Positions 18,725 through 26,217 of a stretch of 64,000 nt of DNA are shown here, in pieces (position 1 is the stretch's first letter; the number at the start of each line of letters is the position of its first letter). The notes below the pieces were generated by a model. It saw only the letters and a list, made by a program, of their open reading frames with translations, had not been told where the DNA came from and made no database searches. The position numbers and the translations under genes are program-made. Source of the stretch: Mycolicibacterium aubagnense (GTDB taxonomy: Bacteria; Actinomycetota; Actinomycetes; Mycobacteriales; Mycobacteriaceae); assembly GCF_010730955.1 (NCBI RefSeq), contig NZ_AP022577.1:4588001-4652000 (forward strand). Reading direction: 5' to 3'.

Positions 18725-18766
18725 AGAGTTGCACCGCGTTGCAGCGGTGCAACCCCCTGCAACTCT
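18725..18766. promoter_or_regulatory. nested TGCAAC inverted repeats between divergent monooxygenase and ADH genes
   Basis: Four GTTGCA/TGCAAC hexamers lie in 42 bp. AGAGTTGCA (18725-18733) pairs perfectly with TGCAACTCT (18758-18766). Nested inside, TTGCACCGC (18729-18737) pairs perfectly with GCGGTGCAA (18744-18752). The site lies 36 bp from each start codon. It is a strong operator candidate, most simply for the GAF-type regulator encoded at 20678-21961. Confidence 0.7.
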
Positions 18767-18801
18767 GTCGGGTGTGGTCGCCGTCACATACAACTGGGCT
18801 C

Positions 18802-19848
18802 ATGAGAGCAGCTGTCTATTACGGACCCAACAAAGTCTCGGTCGAGGACGTCGCCATCCCGACCCCTGGACCGGGCCAGGTGCAACTGCAGGTCGGCTTC
18901 AACGGCATCTGCGGCACCGACCTGCACGAGTACTACGCCGGCCCCATCTTCGTTCCCACGCAGCCGCATCCGCTGACCCACCAGGAGCTGCCGCTCACGC
19001 TGGGCCACGAATTCTCCGGCACCATCACGGCCGTCGGCGCCGGCGTCACGGAATGGCGTGAGGGTGACCGGGTGGCCGTCGAGCCGATCTACAAATGCGA
19101 CCACTGTGGCCCCTGTGCGGCGGGCAATTACAACGTATGCCAGCAGATCGGCTTCCACGGCCTGATGTCCGACGGTGGCATGGCCGAATACACCGTGGTG
19201 CCGACGAACATGCTGCACCGATTGCCCGACAACGTCTCGCTGGAACTCGGCGCGCTCGTCGAACCGATGTCGGTGGCCTACCACGCCGCCACTCTCGGCG
19301 ACGTGCGTCCCGGTGACACCGCGATGGTGTTCGGCGCGGGCCCGATCGGCATCGGGCTGTGGTTCGCCTTGCGTGGCAAGGGACTTCAGGAGGTCTTCGT
19401 CGTCGAGCCGTCGCCGACCCGGCGGGCCGCCATCGAAGCGCTCGGCGCCGTCACCCTCGACCCGACGGCCACCGACGTGCCCGGCTTCATTGCCGATCAC
19501 ACCTACGGCGCCGGAGCCGATGCCGTGTTCGACGCCGCCGGCGTCACCCCCGCCGTCGAGACGGCGTTGGCCTGCGTCGGATCGCGCAAGCCGATGGTCA
19601 GCGTCGCGATCTACGAAAAGCCGCTGCAGACCCCGCTTTTGAACCTCGTGATGAACGAGTCCCGGATTCAGGGCTCGCTTTGTTACACCGGTGCCGACTT
19701 CGAGGCGGTCATCGCGTTGATGGCGCAAGGCGCCTACGACACCACCGGCTGGGTGGCCCAGATCCCGATCGGCGACGTGGTCGGCGAGGGGTTCGACGCG
19801 CTGCACGCGGGGAACAAGATGAAGGTTCTGGTCGACCCGACGCGATGA
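18802..19848 (+). CDS. zinc-dependent alcohol dehydrogenase (2,3-butanediol dehydrogenase-like)
   Basis: A 348-aa medium-chain dehydrogenase. Seen: catalytic Zn ligands Cys in GICGTDLHEYY, His-Glu in TLGHEFSG, structural Zn set CDHCGPCAAGNYNVC, and NAD loop FGAGPIGIG. The early THQELPLTLGHEF region resembles butanediol/sorbitol-type enzymes, so a secondary alcohol or vicinal diol is likely. ATG 18802 opens the family MRAAVYYGP; the in-frame upstream stretch overlaps the operator. Its stop overlaps a possible ATG of the next SDR (ATGA at 19845). It should form one pathway with the divergent monooxygenase. Confidence 0.9.
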   Translation: MRAAVYYGPNKVSVEDVAIPTPGPGQVQLQVGFNGICGTDLHEYYAGPIFVPTQPHPLTHQELPLTLGHEFSGTITAVGAGVTEWREGDRVAVEPIYKCDHCGPCAAGNYNVCQQIGFHGLMSDGGMAEYTVVPTNMLHRLPDNVSLELGALVEPMSVAYHAATLGDVRPGDTAMVFGAGPIGIGLWFALRGKGLQEVFVVEPSPTRRAAIEALGAVTLDPTATDVPGFIADHTYGAGADAVFDAAGVTPAVETALACVGSRKPMVSVAIYEKPLQTPLLNLVMNESRIQGSLCYTGADFEAVIALMAQGAYDTTGWVAQIPIGDVVGEGFDALHAGNKMKVLVDPTR

Positions 19849-19862
19849 GCGGAGAAACAGCA

Positions 19863-20657
19863 ATGACATTGACAGGAAGAGTCGCCCTGGTCACCGGTGC
19901 CGGCCGCGGCATCGGACGTGGCATCGCGTTACGACTGGCCCGCGACGGCGCTGACGTCGCGCTCGTCGACGTCGAAGCCGACCCGTTGGCGGACGTGGCC
20001 GCCGAGATATCTGAAATCGGCTCCAAATTCACCACTTTCGTGGCCGACGTCAGTAACCGGGATCAGGTGTTCGCTGCCGTCGACTACGTCGCGACCGAAC
20101 TCGGCGGGCTCGACATCATGGTGAACAACGCCGGTATCGCACTGGTCGGCCCGCTCGTCGACGTCACACCCGAGGATCTCCAGCGGTTGTGGTCCATCAA
20201 CGTCGACGGCGTGCTGTGGGGCATCCAGGCCGCGGTCGCGAAATTCAAAGAACTCGGGAACCAGGCGGAAGGAAAAATCAGCAAAGTAATCAATGCCTCG
20301 TCGATCGCCGGGCACGACGGTTTTGCCATGCTCGGGCCGTACAGCGCCACCAAATTTGCCGTGCGCGCCTTGACCCAAGCCGCCGCCAAGGAGCATGCCG
20401 CCGACGGCATCACCGTCAACGCATACTGTCCCGGCGTGGTGGGCACCGACATGTGGGTGGAGATCGACAAGCGGTTTGCCGAACTCACCGGCGCGCCAGT
20501 GGGAGAGACGTACGCGAAGTTCGTCGGCGGGATTGCCTTGGGCCGCGCGGAAACCCCGGACGATGTTGCCGGGTTCGTGTCGTATCTGGCCGGACCGGAC
20601 GCCGACTACATGACCGGGCAGTCCGGTCTGATCGACGGCGGTCTGGTTTATCGCTGA
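19863..20657 (+). CDS. short-chain dehydrogenase/reductase (acetoin reductase-like)
   Basis: A 264-aa classical SDR: TGAGRGIGRG, LVDVEAD (Asp suggests NAD), IMVNNAGIA, catalytic NASSIAGHDGF with YSATK, and the YCPGVVGTDMW loop with closing GLIDGGLVYR. Sequence style resembles acetoin/diacetyl reductases, consistent with the upstream butanediol-type ADH. ATG 19863 follows GGAG by 8 nt; the alternative ATG at 19845 overlaps the ADH stop as ATGA and would add six residues. It is co-transcribed with the ADH; the GAF regulator follows 20 bp downstream. Confidence 0.88.
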   Translation: MTLTGRVALVTGAGRGIGRGIALRLARDGADVALVDVEADPLADVAAEISEIGSKFTTFVADVSNRDQVFAAVDYVATELGGLDIMVNNAGIALVGPLVDVTPEDLQRLWSINVDGVLWGIQAAVAKFKELGNQAEGKISKVINASSIAGHDGFAMLGPYSATKFAVRALTQAAAKEHAADGITVNAYCPGVVGTDMWVEIDKRFAELTGAPVGETYAKFVGGIALGRAETPDDVAGFVSYLAGPDADYMTGQSGLIDGGLVYR

Positions 20658-20677
20658 CATGCGGAGCACAATCGGCG

Positions 20678-21961
20678 ATGATGCAGAGCCCGGCCGTGCC
20701 TGAACCAGCGGTAGCCGTTGGCGAGGACCCGCGCAGCTATGCGCGGTTGATGTCGGCTGTCTACGACGCGACCATGTCCGGCGGCCGCGCGCCCGCGCGA
20801 CCCCGCGACGTGATCGGTGAATCCTGGCAGCGGATGCTGGCTCGGGGCGTCAACCCCGACACACACATCCCTCCGGTCATCGAAGCATCCGGGCTGGACG
20901 CATTGCGCAAGTCATCGGGCTTGCTCGCGGTGCTCGACGAGGTGTCCAGGGGTCTGGAATCCATTGTCGCCGACGGGGACAACATCCTGGTGCTGGCCGA
21001 CGCCCGGGGCCGGGTGTTGTGGCGGTCCGGATCCGCGGCGGTGCTGGGCAAGGCCGACCGGCTCGGGTTCGTCGAGGGCGCCAACTGGGGCGAGGGTGCC
21101 GTCGGCACCAACGCCATCGGCACCGCGCTGGCGTCCAACCGGGCCGTGCAGGTGTTCTCTGCCGAGCATTTCCTGCGCAGCCATCACGCATGGACCTGCG
21201 CCGGCGCACCCGTCCGCGACCCGCGCACCGGCCAGGTGATCGGTGTCGTCGACGTCTCCGGGCCCGCCGCGACGGTGCATCCCACCACCGTCGCGCTGGT
21301 CGATGCCGTCGCGCGACTCGCGGAATCGCACCTGCGCGAGCAGCATGACCGGACGCTGAACCGGCTGCGAATGGTCGCCGCACCCATCCTCGCGCGGATC
21401 GGCAGTCCGGCGCTGGCTGTCGACGCCGACGGCTGGGTGGCCGCTGTCGATCAGCTGCCGCTGCACAACCGGATTCTGCTGCCCGACGAGCTGGCCCCGG
21501 GCAGCGTCTGGATCCCGACGCTGGGCCGGTGCGAGGTCGAGATTCTGCCCGGCGGGTGGCTGGTCCGGCCATCTACCGCCGCGGCCGACGACGGCGCGAC
21601 CGCCACCCGCGTTGTCCTGGACCTGCGGGGTGCGCCCGTCCTTGAGATGGCCGGGCAGTTCGGTGGGTGGTGCCATGACATCTCACTGCGGCACGCCGAA
21701 ATCCTGCTGGTGCTGGCGATCCACCGGAACGGGAGGTCGGCGTCGGAGCTGGCCGAGGACCTCTATGGTGACCGGAGCCGGGTGGTCACCGTGCGAGCGG
21801 AGCTGTCCCGGATGCGAAAGCAATTGGCGGGTTTGATTCTTGGCAAGCCCTATCGGTTCGGTGACGATGCCGTCATCGACGTGCGCTACCCGGCCGACCG
21901 CTCGACACTGCTGGGCGCCTCGACCGCACCGGCCATCCGGGCCTTGCGAGCGGTCGCCTGA
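20678..21961 (+). CDS. GAF-domain transcriptional regulator (AcoR-like sensor without AAA+ domain)
   Basis: A 427-aa regulator. Residues ~35-210 match the sensory front end of AcoR/Fis-type activators: RPRDVIGESWQRMLARGVNPD, LLAVLDEVSRGLESIV, then a GAF domain with GANWGEGAVGTNAIGTAL, VFSAEHFLRSHHAWTCAGAPVRDP and GVVDVSGPA. There is no sigma-54-interacting AAA+ domain (no GAFTGA), so it must work with another sigma factor. The C-terminal ~90 residues (HAEILLVLAIHRNGRSASELAEDLYGD, then TVRAELSRMRKQL) look like a winged helix. It follows the ADH-SDR genes and probably controls them from 18725-18766. Confidence 0.82.
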   Translation: MMQSPAVPEPAVAVGEDPRSYARLMSAVYDATMSGGRAPARPRDVIGESWQRMLARGVNPDTHIPPVIEASGLDALRKSSGLLAVLDEVSRGLESIVADGDNILVLADARGRVLWRSGSAAVLGKADRLGFVEGANWGEGAVGTNAIGTALASNRAVQVFSAEHFLRSHHAWTCAGAPVRDPRTGQVIGVVDVSGPAATVHPTTVALVDAVARLAESHLREQHDRTLNRLRMVAAPILARIGSPALAVDADGWVAAVDQLPLHNRILLPDELAPGSVWIPTLGRCEVEILPGGWLVRPSTAAADDGATATRVVLDLRGAPVLEMAGQFGGWCHDISLRHAEILLVLAIHRNGRSASELAEDLYGDRSRVVTVRAELSRMRKQLAGLILGKPYRFGDDAVIDVRYPADRSTLLGASTAPAIRALRAVA

Positions 21962-21975
21962 ACCGGCCGACCGAC

Positions 21976-21981
21976 TAACCT
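21976..21981 (+). promoter_or_regulatory. dapE -10 element (leaderless)
   Basis: TAACCT ends 6 nt before ATG 21988, predicting that transcription starts on the initiation codon. It makes dapE independent of the preceding regulator gene. Confidence 0.45.
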
Positions 21982-21987
21982 GGCTGG

Positions 21988-23052
21988 ATGCTGGATCTCA
22001 CCGCCGACCCGATCGCTCTGACCGCCGCGCTGGTCGACATTCCCAGTGAATCGCGGCACGAACAGCTCATCGCCGACAAGATCGAGACCGCGCTCAAGGC
22101 CCAGGCCCCGCATTTCGAGGTGATCCGCAACGGCGACGCCGTGCTGGCCCGGACCAACCTGGGCCGGCCGTCGCGCGTGCTGCTGGCCGGGCACACCGAC
22201 ACGGTTCCGGCGGCGGACAACCTGCCGAGCCGCCTCGACGGCGACGAACTCTGGGGCTGCGGCACTTCCGACATGAAGGCCGGCGACGCGGTGTTCCTGC
22301 ACCTGGCCGCCACCGTCGCCGAGCCGGCGCACGACATCACCCTCGTCATGTACGACTGCGAGGAGATCGAGTCCAGCGCCAACGGGCTCGGCCGCATCGA
22401 ACGTGAACTGCCCGATTGGCTCCAGGCCGACGTCGCCATTCTCGGTGAGCCGTCGGGGGGCCTCATCGAGGCCGGTTGCCAGGGCACGTTGCGCGTCATC
22501 GTCCACACGACCGGTACCCGCGCGCATTCGGCGCGATCGTGGCTGGGGGACAATGCGATTCACAAGCTCGGTGCCATCCTGGATCGGCTCACCGCGTATC
22601 AGGCCCGGCAGGTGGACATCGACGGCTGCGTCTACCGCGAGGGTCTGTCCGCGGTTCGGATCGACGGCGGCATCGCCGGCAACGTCATCCCCGACGCGGC
22701 GTCGGTCACGGTCAACTTCCGGTTCGCCCCGGACCGCAGCGTCGAGCAGGCGCTCGCCCACGTGCACGAGGTCTTCGCCGGTCTCGACGTCAGCATCGAA
22801 CTGACCGACTCCGCCGCGGGCGCGCTGCCCGGGCTGACGCAGCCCGCCGCGGCCGCGCTGGTCGCTGCGGCCGGGGGACAGGTGCGCGCGAAGTACGGCT
22901 GGACCGACGTGGCACGCTTTGCCGCCCTTGGCATTCCGGCGGTCAACTATGGGCCGGGTGACCCGAACCTGGCGCACAAGGTCGACGAACGGGTGTCGAC
23001 GGCGGCCATCACCGCGACCACCAAGATGTTGCGGCGGTACCTGACACGTTGA
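21988..23052 (+). CDS. dapE: succinyl-diaminopimelate desuccinylase DapE
   Basis: A 354-aa M20 metallopeptidase-family enzyme that removes succinate to give LL-diaminopimelate, after DapC. Seen: first Zn ligand His and catalytic Asp in [12 protein letters not shown], bridging Asp in [14 protein letters not shown], the Glu pair in DCEEIES, Glu in ILGEPSGG, dimer-domain [15 protein letters not shown] segment ([11 protein letters not shown]) and the last His in [10 protein letters not shown]. It matches Rv1202. The stop overlaps the TTG of the S4 gene. In M. tuberculosis dapE is next to dapD; here about 7 kb of accessory genes lie between them. Confidence 0.94.
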   Translation: MLDLTADPIALTAALVDIPSESRHEQLIADKIETALKAQAPHFEVIRNGDAVLARTNLGRPSRVLLAGHTDTVPAADNLPSRLDGDELWGCGTSDMKAGDAVFLHLAATVAEPAHDITLVMYDCEEIESSANGLGRIERELPDWLQADVAILGEPSGGLIEAGCQGTLRVIVHTTGTRAHSARSWLGDNAIHKLGAILDRLTAYQARQVDIDGCVYREGLSAVRIDGGIAGNVIPDAASVTVNFRFAPDRSVEQALAHVHEVFAGLDVSIELTDSAAGALPGLTQPAAAALVAAAGGQVRAKYGWTDVARFAALGIPAVNYGPGDPNLAHKVDERVSTAAITATTKMLRRYLTR

Positions 23053-23411
23053 GTAGCGTCCGCGTCGACAGCTGGATTTTCGCCGTCCGGATCACCAAGA
23101 CCCGGGCGACGGCGGCCGCTGCCTGCCGCGCCGGCCATGTCCGCGTCAACGGCGTCGCGGTCAAGCCGGCGCAGCTGGTCAGCCCGGGCGACGAGGTCCG
23201 GGTCCGGATCGAGGGCCGTGAGCGCATCGTCGAGGTCCTCCGTCCGATCGCCAAGCGGGTCGGGGCGGCCATCGTGCCGGAATGCCTGATCGACCGCAGT
23301 CCGCCGCCACCCGCCAAAGAGACGATGCCCGCGGTGCCCGTCCGCGATCGGGGAGCCGGCCGGCCGACCAAACGCGAACGGCGACAACTGGATCAGTTGC
23401 GCGGGTACTGA
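23049..23411 (+). CDS. S4-domain RNA-binding protein (Hsp15-like)
   Basis: A 120-aa basic protein. Residues ~1-60 form an S4 RNA-binding domain ([31 protein letters not shown], then PGDEVRV), as in Hsp15, which binds stalled 50S-nascent chain complexes in E. coli. The C-terminal tail is basic and Pro-rich ([14 protein letters not shown]). The TTG start overlaps the dapE stop as TTGA, so it is translationally coupled. Ribosome rescue is inferred from the family only. Confidence 0.82.
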   Translation: MSSVRVDSWIFAVRITKTRATAAAACRAGHVRVNGVAVKPAQLVSPGDEVRVRIEGRERIVEVLRPIAKRVGAAIVPECLIDRSPPPPAKETMPAVPVRDRGAGRPTKRERRQLDQLRGY

Positions 23412-23555
23412 CCGGAGCTAAATCAGTTGCGCCGGTGAGTACTGTGGTTTTTGCAACTGCTGTCAACCGAGGTGGGCCGAAAACATGCTGGGAGAAGACA
23501 TCTCCGGATAACCGGAGTACGCCCTCGCCCTATTCACTCTCACGAGAGCTTTTGC
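23412..23555 (+). promoter_or_regulatory. ABC-F leader region with a stable hairpin
   Basis: The 144-bp gap before the ABC-F gene holds CTCCGG-ataa-CCGGAG (23502-23517), a perfect 6-bp stem with a tetraloop, 38 nt before the ATG. It has no U-run after it, so it is not a simple terminator. Antibiotic-responsive ABC-F genes often have attenuator leaders, but I cannot define a leader peptide here. Confidence 0.35.
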
Positions 23556-25154
23556 ATGTCTTCAATCACCTGTTCCCATTTGTCGTTTTCCTGGCCCGAT
23601 GACACCGAGGTCTTTTCGGACCTGTCGTTCACCGTCGGAGCCGGTCATACCGGACTGGTCGCCCCCAACGGTGCCGGTAAGAGCACACTGCTCAAACTCA
23701 TCGCCGGAGAGCTGCAGCCGAGCGACGGCAGCGTTACCGTCGACGGCTCCCTCGGCTACCTGCCGCAGACCCTGCCGTTCGCCACCGATCTGACGGTCGC
23801 CGAAATGCTCGGGGTGGCACCCGTTTTGGCTGCCTTGTCGGCACTGGCGGACGGTGATGCCGCCGAGGCGGTGTTCGCTGCGATCGGCGACGACTGGGAC
23901 ATCGAGGAACGCAGCACGGCGCAGTTGGCGCGGCTCGGCCTCGACGTCTCTCTCGACCGGGTGCTCGGCACTCTGTCCGGTGGAGAGGTCGTCACCCTCG
24001 GGTTGGCCGCCCACTTGCTCCGGCGCCCCGATGTGCTGCTGCTCGACGAGCCCACCAACAACCTGGATTCCGCTGCGCGACAACGGCTGTACGACGAGCT
24101 GGATCGCTACCCGGGCACCCTGCTGTTGATCAGCCACGACCGTGCGCTGCTCGATCGCATGGACCGCATCGCCGAACTACGCGATGGCGACATCCAGTTC
24201 TACGGAGGGAACTTCACGGCCTACCAGGACGCCGTGGCGGAAGCGCAGCGGGCCGCAGTGGATGAGATGCGCAACGCGGAGTCGCAACTCAAGCTCCAGA
24301 AACGGCAGATGCAGCAGGCCCGGGAACGCGCCGCTCGGCGATCGGGTACCGCTGCCCGCAACGTCAAGGACGCCGGACTGCCGAAAATCGTTGCAGGCAA
24401 GCTCAAGCGCGATGCTCAGGAGTCCGCCGCCCGCGCCGATGAGGTCCACGCGCGTCGCATCGATGATGCCCGGGCACGTCTCGATGCCGCCGAACGCGCG
24501 GTGCGTGACGATGACGTCATTGCCCTCGACCTGCCGAACACGGAAGTGCCCGCAGGCCGGACCGTGCTCAGTGCGACCGGGCTGAACATCCAGCGCGACG
24601 GCCGGATGTTGTTCGCCGACAACGAGATCGACCTCGACATCCGTGGACCCGAACGCATCGCCCTGACCGGCCGCAATGGTGCCGGCAAGTCGACCCTGCT
24701 CAGGATGATCAACGGCGACCTCCAGCCTGATGTAGGCACCCTGACCCGGGGCGACGGCCGCGTCGCGTATCTCTCGCAGCGCCTCGACCTGTTGGACGAG
24801 CAGCGCAGCGTCCTGGAGAACCTGGTGTCCTGGGCGCCGACCCTCAGCATCACTCGCAGGCGGCACCTCCTGGCGCAGTTCCTGTTCCAGGACAACAGGG
24901 TTGATCTTCCCGTGTCGGTCCTGTCGGGCGGCGAGCGCCTGCGCGCAACGCTGGCGTGCGTGCTCTACGCCGAACCCGCGCCGCACCTGCTGCTGCTCGA
25001 CGAACCGACCAACAACCTCGACCTCGTCAGCGTCGGGCAATTGGAGTCGGCGCTCAACGCCTATCGCGGCGCCTTCATCGTGGTCAGCCACGACGAGCGC
25101 TTCCTGGACGCGATCGGCATCGAGCGGTGGATGGCGCTGCCGGGCGAAAGTTGA
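23556..25154 (+). CDS. ABC-F family ATPase
   Basis: A 532-aa protein with two ABC ATPase cassettes and no membrane segments, as in translation factors and ribosome-protection proteins. Cassette 1: Walker [12 protein letters not shown], signature LSGGE, Walker B VLLLDEPTNNLD, LLISHD. A charged linker (~residues 220-320; QLKLQKRQMQQARERAARR) corresponds to the P-site tRNA interaction motif. Cassette 2: LTGRNGAGKST, LSGGERLRATLACVLYAEPAPHLLLLDEPTNNLD, VVSHDERF. Ribosomal antibiotic protection is possible but unproven; housekeeping EttA-like roles are the alternative. ATG 23556 opens the conserved SSITCSHLSFSW start. Confidence 0.88.
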   Translation: MSSITCSHLSFSWPDDTEVFSDLSFTVGAGHTGLVAPNGAGKSTLLKLIAGELQPSDGSVTVDGSLGYLPQTLPFATDLTVAEMLGVAPVLAALSALADGDAAEAVFAAIGDDWDIEERSTAQLARLGLDVSLDRVLGTLSGGEVVTLGLAAHLLRRPDVLLLDEPTNNLDSAARQRLYDELDRYPGTLLLISHDRALLDRMDRIAELRDGDIQFYGGNFTAYQDAVAEAQRAAVDEMRNAESQLKLQKRQMQQARERAARRSGTAARNVKDAGLPKIVAGKLKRDAQESAARADEVHARRIDDARARLDAAERAVRDDDVIALDLPNTEVPAGRTVLSATGLNIQRDGRMLFADNEIDLDIRGPERIALTGRNGAGKSTLLRMINGDLQPDVGTLTRGDGRVAYLSQRLDLLDEQRSVLENLVSWAPTLSITRRRHLLAQFLFQDNRVDLPVSVLSGGERLRATLACVLYAEPAPHLLLLDEPTNNLDLVSVGQLESALNAYRGAFIVVSHDERFLDAIGIERWMALPGES

Positions 25155-25306
25155 CCGTGCGTCGCTGCTTTTCGCTACTCGACGGTTGTCTGACGCAGTG
25201 CACACTCAACGCCAGGCTGCGCACCACCGCGTTGACTGTGCGCTGCTGCAGAACAACTTCGAGGCGGGACAGCGTGGCTTCACGGTAATCGGGCGGCCCG
25301 ACGCTC

Positions 25307-26146
25307 CTAGATGTCCTGCGGCCGGGTCTGGGCCGGGCGCCGCGGCGGGGGAGTGGCGCCGCCCGCCGGCCCGGCTTCGTCCGCCTCGGAACCGCCAGGC
25401 TGTCGGTGCTCGACCGAGAGGATCCGATTGTCGTCCTCGCCCTTTTCGTGGCGCTCCGGATCCCGCTGGTCCTGACGGTCCCGATCCCGGTCATCGGAGT
25501 CCGACTTGTCATGTCCGCCAACGGAATCCATGCCGCCGGAGTCGCTCAGCCCACCGAGTCCCGAACCTGCCGCGTGTCCGGCCCCGACGCCGCCGTCGAT
25601 CCCGCCCAGGCCGCTGGCTATCCCGCTGAGCACCCCGGTGAGGCCTTGCGCCAAATGTCCGGGAATCTGTCCCAATGTCTGCGCCACCCCCTGCGCGATC
25701 TGTCCGGCTTGCTGGCCCACCTGCCCGAGCGTCTGCGCCACGTCGCCACCGCCGGCGGCCGGGCTGCCCGGAACCGCCGCGCCGAGACCACCCGGCGTGC
25801 CGGCACTGACACCGCCGCCGCCCCCGGGCATGCCCTCGGCCGCCGAGGACAGACCGCGCGCGCCCTGCTCGTCACCCGCCCGGTAGGCCTCGGCGGCGCG
25901 ATGCAACTGCTCGGACATCTGCTGGCCCGCCGCACCCGTCGACTGCAGGATGTTGTCCCGCCGCGCCATGACCCCGCCCAGCGCCGAATTCATCCCGAAG
26001 GCGATCAGCCCGTGCGTCTTCGCTGGGCCGGCCGACTCCCCGAGACCACCGCTGTTCTGGAGCTGACCGAGCCCCGCTGCGACCGCGTCGTGCACGCGGG
26101 CCATGCCCAGTACACCCTCGGTATTGACGTGTAGCCGATCGCCCAT
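25307..26146 (-). CDS. EspC-like putative type VII secretion substrate, Gly/Pro-rich
   Basis: A 279-aa protein. Residues ~1-95 are Ala/Gly-rich helices resembling EspC/DUF2580 T7SS proteins (VNTEGVLGMARVHDAVAAGL), and a YxxxD motif (YRAGD, residues 88-92) sits where the ESX export signal normally lies. A Gly/Ala/Pro-rich repeat-like centre follows (QTLGQ occurs twice), then a strongly charged tail (DKSDSDDRDRDRQDQRDPERHEKGEDD). Position and style fit Rv1203c. It lies 71 bp downstream of the Rv1204c-like ATPase on the same strand. Secretion is inferred from the motif. Confidence 0.6.
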   Translation of the reverse strand: MGDRLHVNTEGVLGMARVHDAVAAGLGQLQNSGGLGESAGPAKTHGLIAFGMNSALGGVMARRDNILQSTGAAGQQMSEQLHRAAEAYRAGDEQGARGLSSAAEGMPGGGGGVSAGTPGGLGAAVPGSPAAGGGDVAQTLGQVGQQAGQIAQGVAQTLGQIPGHLAQGLTGVLSGIASGLGGIDGGVGAGHAAGSGLGGLSDSGGMDSVGGHDKSDSDDRDRDRQDQRDPERHEKGEDDNRILSVEHRQPGGSEADEAGPAGGATPPPRRPAQTRPQDI

Positions 26147-26217
26147 GACCTGACCCCTCGATGTCCTGTTGCGGTCAATCCTATGGCGGTGTCGACAACC
26201 GACCCTGCGGCAAATGG

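Noticed and set aside
25155..25306. Possible small gene in the gap after the ABC-F gene
   Set aside because: It has no start with a ribosome-binding site and no plausible product; I see nothing functional except a likely 3' end.
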